Below are positions 35,589 to 47,389 of a stretch of DNA of 64,000 nt, piece by piece. The number at the start of each line of letters is the position of its first letter. The first letter of the stretch is position 1. The translations under genes and the position numbers were made by a program. Location of the stretch: assembly GCA_034766995.1 (NCBI GenBank), contig CM068323.1, positions 3,706,967-3,770,966 of the forward strand, written 5' to 3'. This stretch comes from Acanthacorydalis orientalis (taxonomy: Eukaryota; Arthropoda; Insecta; Megaloptera; Corydalidae). The notes under the pieces were generated by a model that worked only from the letters and a program-made list of their open reading frames with translations, was not told where the DNA came from and did not search any database.

Positions 35589-35758
35589 AAAATATAGCTT
35601 CATTCACCCACATTTTTCATCCACTCCATGTCCTGACTTCAGTCATTGTCTCATTCATATCTTTTTCTAACCAGGAGGCTCTTCAAGATGTTCTTACATA
35701 TTTTTGTGACATTTATGTAAATTATTATATAAAAATGTAACATGATAAAATTTACATG

Positions 35759-35830
<72 letters not shown>

Positions 35831-36007
35831 TATATTTATTATATAGCTTCATTTACCCACATTTTTCATCCACTCCACTTCCTGACTTTTGTTATCATCT
35901 CACTCTTATCTTTTTCTGACCAGGATACTCTTAAAGATGTCCTTAAATATTTTCATGACATTTATATAAATTATTACATTAAAATGTAGCATGATAAAAT
36001 TTACAAG

Positions 36008-36060
<53 letters not shown>
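34916..36060. repeat. Tandem array of five about 165-bp cores with (TA)n
   Basis: Cores at 34916-35080, 35181-35345, 35363-35523, 35595-35757 and 35843-36010 share CCCACATTTTTCATCCACTC, CTTTTTCTGACCAGGATGCT and ACATTTATGTAAATTATTAT. Between cores lie (TA)n tracts of 0-100 bases; the third core has none before it. All five keep the same plus-strand frame (QD...DVLTYF.DIY.NYYIK), which recent duplication explains without selection. Confidence 0.88.
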
Positions 36061-36394
36061 GTGAGGCGAATTGCAATTTTTTAACTGGGACGTATTATAA
36101 AAAATAAAGTACAAAACACCCCAGCATAAATTTGGTGTCAACGCAAGATCACTCTAATCGAAATCATGAACTTCTCAAACATATATTTAAATTATTCCTA
36201 TACAGCAAAATGATTCATGAAATTAAATTTGACTGGCACTCGCCGCAAATTGTCAGTTTTTTAATACCACTTTCTTTTTCACTGTGTTTACCAACAACCA
36301 TGACACATCTATGTATACCACCAGCAGCAACACATCTACAATACTCTAATACAGTTGTAGGGCGTTTTATCCACAGGGGCATATTGTATGGTTT
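36061..36394. other. No recognisable gene
   Basis: A minus frame (36215-36400) and a plus frame are open but have no family motif. Confidence 0.4.
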
Positions 36395-36545
<151 letters not shown>

Positions 36546-37040
36546 CATACATATCATTGACATCAACAGTTTGAGGAATCTATCTACTTCTCATAAACAA
36601 CAGATCTGTTATTGTAAACTTGAAAACAAACGTTTCCCTTATTACCATCGACCGTACAAGACGAGTACACACTGTGAACATCAGACAGGACCACTTCATC
36701 CCCTCACCATCGCTCCGTTTTTCATCTTTTTGTTACATACATTTATTTTACATTATGTTTCCTTAGTCCGTCGGCACTGATTTTAGCTTCCTCATCGCCT
36801 ATCAATATCTTCCTCTTCTATCCTTAACGACGACGACGATGCGCGTCTAGACTTGATGGGATGTAGAGTAAGGTGTACGCATTCATCCCCCCATATTATT
36901 CTTATTATTATAAGTCGTCGGGGGTTCGACGGATGCGTATTATAAAGATTCGCAGAACACGTGTACGAAAATAATTCACGAAAAGTGCATCGTAATGTTT
37001 ATGGTTAAATGTTGATGATCGGACTTATTCTTGCCCCTCA
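36546..37040. other. Unique DNA, no gene recognised
   Basis: Includes a GC-richer stretch (36820-36970). The plus frame at 36571-36780 is unmatched. Confidence 0.4.
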
Positions 37041-37044
37041 AGTT

Positions 37045-37082
37045 CAATGTTATTGTTGTTGTTGTTGTTGTTGATGATGATC
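37045..37082. repeat. (GTT)n/(GAT)n trinucleotide repeat
   Basis: About seven GTT units followed by GATGATGATC. Confidence 0.85.
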
Positions 37083-37256
37083 GTTTTCATCCTCAAGTTT
37101 CAATGTACCCTATGAATTTATTTAATAAAGAAAATCGATTATTTTTTTATCGAAACTTCAAAATTAAGTTATACATTAAGTGTTTAATTATTATAGATTA
37201 TATTTTTGTTCGTGTTAATAAAAAATTGAAAACAAAATAGTGAAAATTACCATTGC

Positions 37257-37258
<2 letters not shown>

Positions 37259-37332
<74 letters not shown>
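37259..37332. repeat. (TA)n microsatellite, mariner landing site
   Basis: Pure TA up to the left end of the mariner at 37333. A shorter TA tract continues on the other side (38264-38279), so the mariner lies inside one TA tract. Confidence 0.9.
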
Positions 37333-37333
<1 letters not shown>

Positions 37334-38263
37334 GAGGTCAGACAATTAAGTAATGCGACAAAATTCAAAAATCGAGTATATTTAAAAATTAAGGAACATC
37401 GCTGCGATCCCCTTCAAAGTAGTCCCCTCCCGCATCTATACACTTATTCCAGCGAGTTTTCCAGTTTTCGTAACAATTCTGGAACACTTCTTGTGGGACC
37501 TCTCCGAGTACCCTCGTCACAGATTCTTGGATATCTTCAACGGAGTCAAAATGTCGACCTTTGACGAATTTTTTCATATGGGGGAATAGGAAAAAGTCGC
37601 AGGGTGACATGTCCGGTGAATAGGGCGGTTGTGGTAACGTTGCGATGCCTTTAGACGCCAAAAACTGAGAGACACTGAACGCACTGTGACAGGGAGCATT
37701 GTCGTGATGCAGAAGCCAAGTCTTCGCGATCTCTGGACGCACTCTGAGCACCCTTTTTCGTAATTTTTCGAGCACATTGCGGTAGAATACTTGATTTACG
37801 GTTTGTCCAGGTGGTACGAACTCTTTGTGAACCACCCCTTTGCTGTCGAAGAAGCAAATCAACATGGTTTTCACTTTGGACTTGCTCATTCTCGCCTTCT
37901 TTGGCCTTGGTGCTCCAGGGGACAGCCACTGTTGGCTTTGTCGTTTAGTTTCGGGGTCATATTGAAAGAACCAACTTTCATCACCAGTAATAACTCGATC
38001 GAGAAAAGTAGGATCACTTTCAACCTGCTCGAGACTATCTTAAAATTTTGCTTTAAATTTCTCTGTTCCATTTTCGTGACATGCACTACTCGCGCGTTGT
38101 TACAAAACACTAAACAGCTGGCGAAGAAATGATCGTACGAGGGTGGTCAAGGTCTCAATCGAGAGAGTAGGGATCTGCTATTACGGTGGCGGCGTTACAG
38201 GTTCGCAGTGTTACCACAGGCCGAGAAAAAAAATCGGTCGCATTACTTAATTGTCTGACCTCG
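37333..38263 (-). mobile_element. Mariner lacking the DNA-binding domain (931 bp)
   Basis: Inverted ends CGAGGTCAGACAATTAAG (37333) and CTTAATTGTCTGACCTCG (38263) have TA on each side. The transposase reads on the minus strand. After MEQRNLK near 38070 it jumps to the catalytic part, so the two helix-turn-helix regions (about 140 residues) are deleted. Compared with a usual 1.3-kb mariner the element is about 350 bp short. Confidence 0.92.
37389..38070 (-). pseudogene. Mariner transposase, catalytic domain only
   Basis: One continuous minus-strand frame runs from just after a TAA near 38041 to the stop near 37389. It contains the first catalytic region ITGDESWFFQYDPETKRQSQ, QQWLSPGAPRPKKARMSKSK, LLHHDNAPCHSAF with the second Asp, and PYSPDMSPCDFFLFPHMKKF with the third. 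Spacing between the last two Asp residues is 34, as in DD34D mariners. All three catalytic Asp residues are present. The missing N-terminus and the stop after KAKF mean it cannot bind its ends. A start at MSKSK (37889) would remove the first Asp. Confidence 0.88.
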
Positions 38264-38439
38264 TATATATATATATATACATGATTATTTCTTTCTAATA
38301 TTTGCTTTGTAGCTGCACTAAAGCGAATTAAATCTGTGTGCGTCTCAGAGACATCAATGTTTACAATGGTATAAGAAACACATGCCGTATCAGAAAGCAT
38401 ACTTTGTATGCCAAGGGGTTAAAAATTCAATATAATTAA

Positions 38440-38850
38440 ATAATTATTGTTCAATAGTTTCATACTGCTCTAATACAACCAGAAATCCACATTCACGGGA
38501 GTTTGGATCGCAGGAAACTGAAAAAACTGCGAAAATCCTTTTTTCTTCAGTGAGTTCCCTCAAGGCGTCACGAAACTCGCTAGCTGTCTCTTTGTCGACA
38601 GAGGCTTGTTTTCCTGTAATTTTCATACATCACAGAGCGAACCTTTTCTTAAAATTATCAAATCAACCTTTCCTGACATGAAACTTTGTAGAGTTAGACA
38701 ATTCGCCGTCCTTTTCTTTTAGAGAAACATATAGGGACTTTGCATTTCCTCTTATCATAGTTAAATCTATAGGAACGCGCGTTTTATAGCAATTTTCCAC
38801 ACAAATAAAAGTAGAATTTTGTAGACGAGAGATACGAACATACAATCTTT
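38440..38850 (-). mobile_element. Tigger/pogo CENP-B-type DNA-binding fragment
   Basis: The minus strand reads VPIDLTMIRGNAKSLYVSLK (about 38790-38735), then FDNFKKRFAL, KITGKQASVDKE and ALRELTEEKRIFAVF. This is the second helix-turn-helix of Tigger/pogo transposases and the start of the linker to the DDE domain. Stops occur after VRKG and FAL. The catalytic domain is missing. Confidence 0.65.
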
Positions 38851-38889
38851 TACATGTTTATCTATAATATTAAGTACAAATAAAACAAT

Positions 38890-39155
<266 letters not shown>

Positions 39156-39169
39156 ATCTATTATACATC

Positions 39170-39626
39170 TTGGCAAATCTTGGCGAATCTTGGCAATATT
39201 TGGTAGTAAATACCTATGTGAACAATTATTTTCCTTTTTAAAGACTAATAAGACTTCACACAGATCAAGATTGATAAATGAACATTTCACATCTATAGTA
39301 AAAATATCATTATCACAAAAAGTTACACCAGACTTTGATAAAACAGTTTCTTCCAAAAGATGACAAGTTTCTAGTAAAAAATGTTATTTTTTAAAATTTT
39401 TCTAATTTAAAGTTTTGTTGTAACATTTCATAATAATAACTAAAATTAATGTATTTTTTTAATTTTTGGAAATTCATTAAAGAAAAAATAAATGTAAAAT
39501 ATTAATAACTTGTTTCGAATATAAATAAAGGGATGACGTTTTGGGTGATTGTCTTGTCTGCGGCCCGCAGATTCTCTTAAGCTGAATTTGTTGGCCCGTG
39601 TTTATATACGAGTTTGACACCACTGC
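39170..39626 (+). mobile_element. hAT transposon 3' end
   Basis: The plus strand reads FGSKYLCEQLFSFLKTNK, SHRSRL, NEHFTSIVKIS and TPDFDKTVSSKR, then TGA. This is the C-terminal dimerisation region of hAT transposases. About 260 bases later the element ends in GGCCCGCAG...GTTTGACACCACTG (39626), whose reverse complement CAGTGGTGTCAAAC is a hAT-type terminal repeat. The 5' part is missing, cut at the (TA)n tract. Confidence 0.82.
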
Positions 39627-39734
39627 CCTACACAATACTTATAATAAAATTTGCTTAATTTATCGGTTGTGGTATGGACCTGAAGAGGCCGTACTTACTT
39701 GAGTCGCAAGCCTAAATACTTATGACTCAGGTTT

Positions 39735-40048
39735 CACATAACACTGAATTAATTGCCCTGTATGGGAAAATTTCTAGTAAAAAATATTATTTTTTTTAAT
39801 TTCTCTAATTTAAAATTTTATTGGAACATGTGATAATAATGTCTAAAGTTAATGTATTTGTTTTAATTTTTATAAATTCATTAATAAAAAAATAAATGTA
39901 GAATTCAATGGTGTTATTTTCGTATGCAAACAAGACACTTTTTCGATCGTTTAATTTTTTTTGAGTGAATTTTTCTCTTCGGTCCGCAGACTCTCTGAAA
40001 CTTAATTTGGTGACCCGTGTTCATATATGGATTTGACACCACTGATCT
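39735..40048 (+). mobile_element. Second hAT 3' end (non-coding)
   Basis: Aligns with 39365-39626: shared TTTCTAGTAAAAAAT at its start, TAATGTATTT in the middle, and GGTCCGCAG...TTTGACACCACTG at the end. It lacks the coding part. Confidence 0.78.
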
Positions 40049-40082
40049 AGTGTAACTTAGATTACATATATATGTACATACA

Positions 40083-40239
40083 TACAGAGAGAGAGAGAGA
40101 GAGAGAGATTCAATTTAGGCTTCTACATGAAAGTGTTAAAAAAAATGCAAAAATTAAGAAAATCATTTTATTTATAATTTTTTAACTTGTGTTTTTTAAT
40201 ACTTTCTTGTGAAAGTCTCAGTTGAATCACTCTATGTTC

Positions 40240-40311
<72 letters not shown>

Positions 40312-40639
40312 CGAATCTATTTTTTTCGTATTTTTTAATGCGATTTTCAAGTTATGCGATGCATATTTCATGCAAATTCGAGGTTCAGAGAGAGAGAGAG
40401 ATTCAATTTAAACTTCCACATGAAAGTATTAAAAAAATTCAAAAATTAAGAAAAGCATTTAATTTCTAATTTTTTAACTTTTGTGTTTTTTTAATACTTT
40501 GTTGTGAAAGTCTCAGTTCAATCACCGTAAATCATATATATATATATATTTATACAGTCGAATGTATTTTTATGCGTATTTTTTAATGTGATTTTGAAGT
40601 TATGCGATGTATATTTGATGCAAAATCGGGGTTCTCCGT

Positions 40640-40723
<84 letters not shown>

Positions 40724-40735
40724 GAAATGTGTGTG
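40083..40735. repeat. Two tandem about 250-300-bp units with (GA)n and (TA)n
   Basis: Units 40083-40388 and 40389-40640 share (GA)n, GATTCAATTTAGGCTTC, AAATTAAGAAAA, GTGAAAGTCTCAGTT, (TA)n and TTATGCGATG. A third, partial copy lies at 58915-59030. A (TA)n(GA)n tract (40652-40725) closes the block. TTATGCG-type text suggests a Tigger-derived core. Confidence 0.8.
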
Positions 40736-40829
40736 TGAAATGCACGTTTTTTTAAAAAAATTCAATTTAAATTTTTATATTTTTTTAAATTTATATTCTT
40801 TAATTTAAAAATGTCTATCTTGGGCTGTT

Positions 40830-41660
40830 GAAATCATGTTGGATCTGCTATCGCTGAAATAAGACCACAAACTTTAAATTCCTTCTAGAAAGCAGTTTGA
40901 CCTGGATATGTTGCAAACAGTGCAACCATTCAAAAACCGACATTATTAGCTGAAATCGTTACTTTGGCATATGAAACTGGTAAAGAAGGTTTTGATACCT
41001 TTAGCCAGAATGATGTCGACGAATTAATTGTGGATAATGCCTTAAATGACGATGATATTATTGGTATAACTTTAGATATCGTCGAAGATCGAGGAAACGA
41101 TAGTGAAGCGGAAGAAAAACGTATCCCCCTCACTGTAAATGCAATTCGAGAAGGTCTTCAACTTGGAAATAAATTGGAAAATCATTTTCTTGTTCATGAC
41201 AAATTCTGAACGAGCGTTCAGATTCCAACGAGAGCTAAAGAATTGTATGACTGGATATCCCGAACTGTATAACAAATTTGTAAAATCATCATCGCAAAGT
41301 TTAATAACTTGAGGAAAAAAACCAACACAGAACGAGGGTGGAGTTAACGCTAATACTGTTTATGAAGAACCAGTATCTTTACCATACATTTTTATTTTTA
41401 TTAATTTATTTTAAGTTTTATATCAATTTCTTTTAAATTTGGGATTTTTAATTGAGAATTTTTTTAGAAATTCTTATTTTTCCTGAATTTTTATAAACTG
41501 TTTTTATGTGATTTTGGGTGAATTTTAACACATTGCTTTGGTTTTATGCGGTGTTAGAAAATTATAGAACGTATCTCTAATTTTTCAACATGTCACGTTT
41601 TTTCTGTGTGATTTTTTTATATGCATTTCTCTTTGGAACGTACTTGCCGCATTAAAAGAG
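40830..41660 (+). mobile_element. Tigger/pogo C-terminal fragment and 3' end
   Basis: The plus frame 40964-41209 reads TFSQNDVDELIVDNAL, LQLGNKLENHFLVHD; after a one-base frame change it continues NSERAFRFQRELKNCMTGYP and YNKFVKSSSQSL to about 41310. This is the C-terminal tail of the same Tigger family as 16590-16855 (minus). The 3' non-coding end (41545-41660) has TTATGCGG and GAACGTA motifs and ends near GCATTAAAAGAGACTTG. Confidence 0.72.
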
Positions 41661-41670
41661 ACTTGATTGT

Positions 41671-41671
<1 letters not shown>

Positions 41672-41710
<39 letters not shown>

Positions 41711-41865
41711 CATCATATATATATATATATGAAAGTGAATTTAAAGCTTCAGTTTCATAATTGTTTTATTAAATTTGCACCAATTCCAGTTGAATTATTT
41801 GATCACTTTTGTACAGTTTATTGATATCAACCATTTTTCAATATATTACTAACATTAATTTATAT

Positions 41866-41915
<50 letters not shown>

Positions 41916-41919
41916 TATA

Positions 41920-41958
<39 letters not shown>

Positions 41959-42020
41959 TTGAGTGTGTGTGTATATACATATGTAGATATATACATGCAT
42001 ACATACGCACATAATTGTGT
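41672..42020. repeat. (TA)n tracts
   Basis: TA tracts at about 41678-41732, 41868-41960 and 41975-42000, with unique spacer 41733-41867. Confidence 0.9.
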
Positions 42021-42298
42021 GTGAATGTGTGTATCAGTCCTACTATTTACCGTTCATATTTATCCAGTTCAGATAAAACAGTGTCAATATAAAATACGAT
42101 AATGTTATGATAGGTCGTCGTGTAAACTTTCACAATACACTTTTTAAATCACAAAATATGCACATCAGTATGTGCTATATTCAGTTCCCGAGAAAATGTA
42201 TTTTTGTTTAAGGTCAGTGCACTTTTTATTACAACGCAATAAGTGAATTGGCTCAGTGTAATTGATGATTCATATCATTACATTAGCTAGACAACAGT

Positions 42299-42299
<1 letters not shown>

Positions 42300-42366
<67 letters not shown>

Positions 42367-42372
42367 ATGTGG
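42300..42372. repeat. (TA)n(TG)n microsatellite
   Basis: TA about 42307-42348, then TG to about 42366. Confidence 0.95.
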
Positions 42373-42611
42373 TAGTGGGTGTTTAATATTATTTAAATAT
42401 TTTAAATAAAACTGAAACTGAAAAACCTTGAATGTTAATTAAATTGCGTGTAATTGCATATTTATGAATGTAATTGAATAATTTCTTTGTAAGTTTATAC
42501 ATTTATGATGGTTTTACACGTCTTGTAATTACTGTAGTTGATTAAAACAATAGTGCTTATTATTAAAAAAGTGAAATGTTCATTTTTATATGGTCTGACG
42601 TGTAAAAGTTA

Positions 42612-43818
42612 ATTCGGTTAAACTAAATCATTTTTTTACAGAAATTGAAAGATTATTTATAAATAAATGGAATACATTTTAATCCTTAAAACATGCTCCA
42701 TTATTTTGTATAACTTTGCTCTATCTGTTGGGTGACTGACGAATCCCTTGTCGAAAAAACGATAGCGGCTATGAGTCGATGAAATCGTAATACATTTTAG
42801 GACCACTTCCACCGTTTTAGGACGTTATGCAGGTTTTATGCAACACAAGATCTTCCCTCGAAGCTGAACAAACCGTTCGTGCGACTTCGGCAGCATTTCA
42901 TTTCAATTGGAATGCGAAAAGTGTTCATAGGACCGGATTTACATTAGGTACTGCCATTCGGCCACCAATCAAATGCCGCCACTCTTTCTCCTCCCCCTCC
43001 AAACTTTGCCTAAATGAATTTAGAGAAATCAGTTCTGTTGGTAGTTTTGAGAACATTTGAACAGAAAAAAAATATTGATCAGTAAAAAATTTGTAAAATA
43101 TTCCATTCATTTAATTTATTTAAACAAATGCAAATTATTAAGTTCTGTCAAATAAATTTCAAAAACAAAATTTAAACTACAAAAATTTTCAGATTTAATT
43201 TTTCATTTCACATTTGAGCTACCTGTAAATCGAAATTATAATTAAAAATAAAATTTCCAACGTTTTAAAATTTTTCGTTCGTCAAATATTTCCGCTTTTT
43301 AAATTTTCCTCCCTGGACAGTGGTCCATGCCACCCCTGTCTAAATCCTACCGTAGTCTACCAGGTGATTTTCGTTTTAATGCCAAACCTGTAACCCTGAA
43401 ATTTGCAACTTATAGCAATATGGTTATTCGATCCATAGCAGCAGCATTTCTTTTCTTTAAGTTCTGTTTGGAGCTTTTATGTGGAGTCGTAAAACTCTTT
43501 GCGTGACGATCACAGGATCGTTGTTTCGGATAAATGATTTAATAACGAGCGCACTGTGCACACCCGTCCAAGCCATGACGTCAACTGAAATCGATGAGGC
43601 ACGTGCCCTCAAGACCTCACTATGCCCGGTTTCACTTCACTAGCGCCGAACCAATGGCTGAGCGAAATTCCATAGTTTTTTTTTGTGGCGCCCTGTATAT
43701 GGCACACCATACAACAAGGTGTTAAGTGTAAAGGATGGCATTTCAGAATTCTGTTACAAGAATACCATATTCTGATTTAAAACAGAGTTATTATTTATTC
43801 AGTTTTAAGGCACCGAAT
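42612..43818 (-). mobile_element. Decayed mariner, ATTCGGTGCC end family (copy A)
   Basis: The right end GGCACCGAAT (43818) is followed by TA; the likely left end ATTCGG is at 42612 after TA. The interior aligns with 56551-57776: TTTGCTCTATCTGTTGG near 42715 (the transposase tail), and TTCGGCAGCATTTCATTTC near 42888 (the N-terminal FRKGKNA-like part, reading RNEMLPKSHE-style on the minus strand). Text at 43090-43720 is largely unalignable. Non-functional. Confidence 0.6.
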
Positions 43819-43830
43819 TAATTAGCATAC

Positions 43831-43831
<1 letters not shown>

Positions 43832-43882
<51 letters not shown>
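43832..43882. repeat. (TA)n microsatellite
   Basis: About 48 bases of TA. Confidence 0.95.
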
Positions 43883-43885
<3 letters not shown>

Positions 43886-43974
43886 CAAAATTATCCAAAA
43901 AAAAATGTTCGATAACGTTGACTTATTTATTTATGACGTCTATATTTCATGGTACTCAAATGTGTTTGTCTCAT

Positions 43975-44035
43975 ATATAAAACAGCAACGTTGCAATCGA
44001 TCTGCGATAATGATTATATAGACATAAGTGAGTGT
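43975..44035. repeat. Solo unit related to the 11-kb inverted repeat
   Basis: AAAACAGCAACGTTGCAATCG...CTGCGATAATGATTATATAGACATA resembles the 11.2-kb unit (AAAACAATTACG..., CTGCGAGAATGAAT..., AGACATA). Confidence 0.55.
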
Positions 44036-44127
44036 TAAGAAATATGTTAATTGTTTCATTCGGTTACATGCAGAGATTTATAATTGACAAGTGGGCGAGC
44101 ACAGCGAGCAGGCAGCGATACCCCCTA

Positions 44128-44128
<1 letters not shown>

Positions 44129-44196
<68 letters not shown>
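44129..44196. repeat. (TA)n microsatellite
   Basis: About 66 bases of TA ending in TATGTA at the start of a pogo/Tigger end. Confidence 0.95.
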
Positions 44197-44198
<2 letters not shown>

Positions 44199-44200
<2 letters not shown>

Positions 44201-44840
44201 GTAGACTCGCGATATAATGAACTCTGCAGTGAACTACTCCGTAGAGTGAACTCTCATAACTTTACATTGAATACCTTATATAGTGAACAAGTGAATAAAT
44301 ATTAATTTGATATAATGGATCGTCTTCCACATAATCAGGGAATACCCTTAGTATTCGTTATTTGTTTGGTTATACGATAAATTAGTCATTTGCAATCAAA
44401 TGTCTTAAGTGATTGCCTGTTTGTTGCATGTATTAGTTTGTGAATTTAATTAATATATTGTTAAGGTTTGGAATTTAAAGTGAATGTATCATGTCCATTA
44501 CAAAAAGAAAATATTTACAATTAAGTGAAAAAGCTAAAATGCTGGAAATGTTAAATAAAAGAACTGGGATTACATTTTTAGCCAAAAAAAGATGGTGTCG
44601 CTAAATCAACATAAGACAGGAAACAAAGTATTTTAAAAAGAGTTGACAGTATCTTTATCAGATCAGGGAAAATAGGTTTCCTCAAGAGATGCGTTAAGAT
44701 CTCTTAAGTCAGTGGATTGTGGGTACACTCAATGGGTCGAAGAAAATGAGAATGAAATGGTTTACTCCAGTATGTTTTTGTTATATAATTTAAGGAATAA
44801 ATTCGTACAACTAGGAATAAATATAAAAACACAACAGCCG
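44199..44840 (+). mobile_element. Tigger/pogo 5' end and N-terminal fragment
   Basis: The left end CAGTAGACTCGCGATATAAT follows TA directly and is typical of pogo/Tigger termini. The plus strand at about 44490 starts MSITKRKYLQLSEKAKMLEM, then LNKRTGITFLAKK, the first helix-turn-helix of the family, and breaks into other frames (a stop follows RWCR). The rest is lost where the hAT-like element begins (44868). Confidence 0.72.
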
Positions 44841-44867
44841 AAAATAACTTTATTTCTAGAAAAATCT

Positions 44868-45737
44868 AAGTAAGCAACCCTCGGCCCGCGGGCCGGATCC
44901 GATCCTAATCTAATTTCAGCGCTGTTTGTCTGATTCACGGTGGAAGAAAACATGGCGTGTTCTGCTAACTCACATTAACCTCTTAACAGAGAAATTAACT
45001 TTTCACTTAAAAATATCTCGTTTCACAATGGGATTTTTTTCCTTTACAGTGAGAAGTTATATTATCAAGCCTAAAATAATAAAAGAGAATAAAAGTTTTT
45101 CACTATTTATTTTGATAAAATATTTTATGACATTTATCAAATATATAAATTCCATTTAAACTAAAATAAAATATTATCTTATACAAAAAAGAAATTATTT
45201 TAAAAGCAAATTTACTGTTCTTACGGAATTCAATATGATGGAAGTTAAAATATAAAATTGTGTAAAAGTAATTATAAAAAAAATAAAAAAAACTGAAAAT
45301 ATAATTATTTTGTGGTATGACATTCCTTGAAACATTGAGGCATACACAAAGCAAACATTACAGTCAGGACACCAAAATCTTAATCTTTTCTCAAACCTTT
45401 TGAATAGCACAATTTGCACCTTCTGGTGACGTTTGCTCCTGAAGAATTAGTGAGAAGATATTTGGTAAAATGCCTTTCAATAAATCTAATATTGATAGTC
45501 TCGTAGTTCAAGTATAAGGCAAATCTTCACATTAAATTGTTATGTCGTTCATTATATTGTAAAATTTATGTAGAGCTTTATACCAAAGCATTATATCATA
45601 AATAAATAAAATATGAAGTAGCAACTTGATTTAATATTAATTTATTTTATTTAATAATTCGGTCCGGCCCTTAACTCGGAGACAGAATGATAATTTGGTC
45701 TCCGAACTAGGAAAGATTGCCCATGCCTGGTTTAGTA
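44868..45737 (-). mobile_element. hAT-ended element containing a piggyBac C-terminus
   Basis: The low-coordinate end has GCAACCCTCGGCCCGCGGGC; the other end, inverted, reads CAGGCATGGGCAATC...GGGCCGGACCG. Both look like hAT-type termini, although a clear 8-bp duplication is not visible. Inside (minus, about 45430-45330) is a Cys-rich piece C-x-x-C...FWC-x-x-C-NVCF as in piggyBac C-terminal domains. Upstream is RWYKARHKF-like text. A close copy of the 45328-45737 part lies at 61335-61745. The element could be a hAT derivative that captured piggyBac sequence. Confidence 0.5.
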
Positions 45738-45812
45738 TCTGCCTGACGAAAACCTAATATAGAATTGGATGCAGAAAATATGTTACCCACTGTAAAATAT
45801 TGCACAGAACCT
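45738..45812 (+). mobile_element. Tc1 fragment
   Basis: GTCTGCCTGACGAAAACC-like text, then TAGAATTG, GCAGAAAATATGTTACCCAC. It aligns with 4190-4250 of the Tc1 fossil just before the middle catalytic part. It is cut at the hAT-ended element on its left. Confidence 0.65.
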
Positions 45813-45996
45813 TTCTCAATCGCGGTCGACCTTTAACGAACAAATTCTGCAGCTTGATATGTCACAACCTGATATCTCTGTACAAAATTATTAATAGACA
45901 AAATTACTGTACATGTAATATCTGTGTAAAATAGGTAAAGACGAAATTAACCACGCGAGATGACTCTGTCGAGTCTTCTCATTTTAAGTTGATTTA

Positions 45997-47326
45997 CGAG
46001 GTGTGATCAAAAAGTAACAAGAATTTTTAAATTTCGCGGGTTTGAAGAGTCTGTTTGTCAAAATTTTTTTTATTATGTTGGTACACATGTCCCTAAAGTA
46101 TAAAAAAAATTTCAGCTGTTTTCATTGTTTACTTTTTAAGTGGCAGCCGCTAAGGTAAGACGTGTTTTTTGAGCTCGGCGATTTTTGTTCATTTAAAAAA
46201 ATGGATCAAAGAATTTGTATTGAGTGTTGCGTAAAAAATGAAATAAAGTGCAACAAAGTGTGTGAAATGTTAAGAAAGGCCTATGGTGACTCTACTATGA
46301 GTAAACCAAGAAGTTATGAGTGGTATAAACGTTTTTCAGACGGTCGTGAAAGCGTCGAACATGATGATCGTTCTGGGCGCCCTAACACTTCAATTAATGA
46401 GGATGACGTCGAGGAAGTTAAGCAAATGATTTTAAAAGATCGACGAATCTCTATCAGAGAAGTCGCTGATGATATTGGTATATCATATGGATCATGTCAA
46501 GCAATTTTCACTGACGTTTTAGGCATGACACGTGTGGCAGCCAAATTCGTCCCAAAATTGTTGAATTTTGATCAAAAACAACATCGAGTAGATGTCGCCG
46601 AAGAATTGCTGAATAAAGCCAATAACGATCCAGAATTTATGATTTGCATCATATCTGGTGACGACACATGGGTTTATGGGTTTATGGGTATGACGTTGAA
46701 ACCAAGGCACAATCATCGCAATGGAAGCTGCCTGGTGAGCCAAGACCGAAAAAATTCGTCAAGTTCGATCAAAAGTGAAGGTTCTTCTCACTGTTTTTTT
46801 TTTGATTCGAAGGGCATAGTGCATCATGAATTCCTACCAGAAGGTCGCACTGTCAATAAAGAATATTACTTGGAAGTTATGCGCCGTTCACGCGAAGCAA
46901 TTCGACGAAAACGACCGGTATTGTGGCAAAACAATTCGTGGAAACTGCATCACGATGACGCTCCCTCTCACACCTCGTTCGTTGTGCGTGAATTTTTGGC
47001 AAAAAATAATACTATTGTGACACCTCAGGCACCATATTCACCGGACATGGCTCCCTGTGACTTTTTTTTGTTCGCAAGGTTGAAAAAAATATTGAAAGGA
47101 CGACGTTTTGATACGATTGATGAGATAAAAGAGGAATCGCTGAAGAAGCTAAGAGCTATATTAAAAAGTGACTGAAAAGTGCTTTGAAGACTGGAAAAAG
47201 CGTTGGCAAAAATGTATCATGTCAGGGGGGGGGGATTACTTCGAAGGGGACAAATTCTAAATTGAAGAATAAATTAATAGTTTTTGAGAAAAAAAATAAT
47301 TCTCGTTACTTTTTGACCACACCTCG
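45997..47326 (+). mobile_element. Full-length mariner (1330 bp), decayed
   Basis: Inverted ends CGAGGTGTGATCAAAAAGTA (45997) and TACTTTTTGACCACACCTCG (47326) are flanked by TA. The length and the single long plus-strand gene are those of a complete mariner. It is inactivated by indels (see the transposase entry). Confidence 0.95.
46201..47172 (+). pseudogene. Mariner transposase with compensating frameshifts
   Basis: The likely start is MDQRICIECC at 46201; an upstream in-frame Met (46162) adds residues not typical of the family. HTH regions: YEWYKRFSDGRESVEHDD (about 46317), RRISIREVADDIGISYGS. First catalytic region ISGDDTWVYG (about 46650). The next 40 residues are scrambled: an 8-base duplication of GGGTTTAT, loss of one A in GATCAAAAGTG, and two extra T in a run of ten sum to +9, so the frame reopens at DSKGIVHHEF. 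Second region LHHDDAPSH (usual Asn replaced by Asp), third YSPDMAPCDFFLF, 34 residues apart. A 2-base loss after LKSD causes a premature TGA; the usual tail ending ...GGDYFEGD follows out of frame. Confidence 0.88.
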
Positions 47327-47389
47327 TAGTTCTCATTTTAGGCTCATGTCGAATTACAATGTAGCGTTTGGGCACGCGAATCTGTGAAC

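Noticed and set aside
35079..35989. A five-fold repeated protein (...DVLTYF.DIY.NYYIK) as a real gene family
   Set aside because: The frame is kept because the DNA units are recent duplicates; each frame starts in a TA tract and there is no known domain.
37389..37889. SETMAR-like host gene with a SET domain
   Set aside because: Only mariner catalytic sequence is present between clean terminal repeats; no SET domain is encoded nearby.
46162..47175. Intact, active mariner transposase
   Set aside because: A scrambled segment after the first Asp, a changed Asn next to the second Asp and a premature stop show that it is dead.
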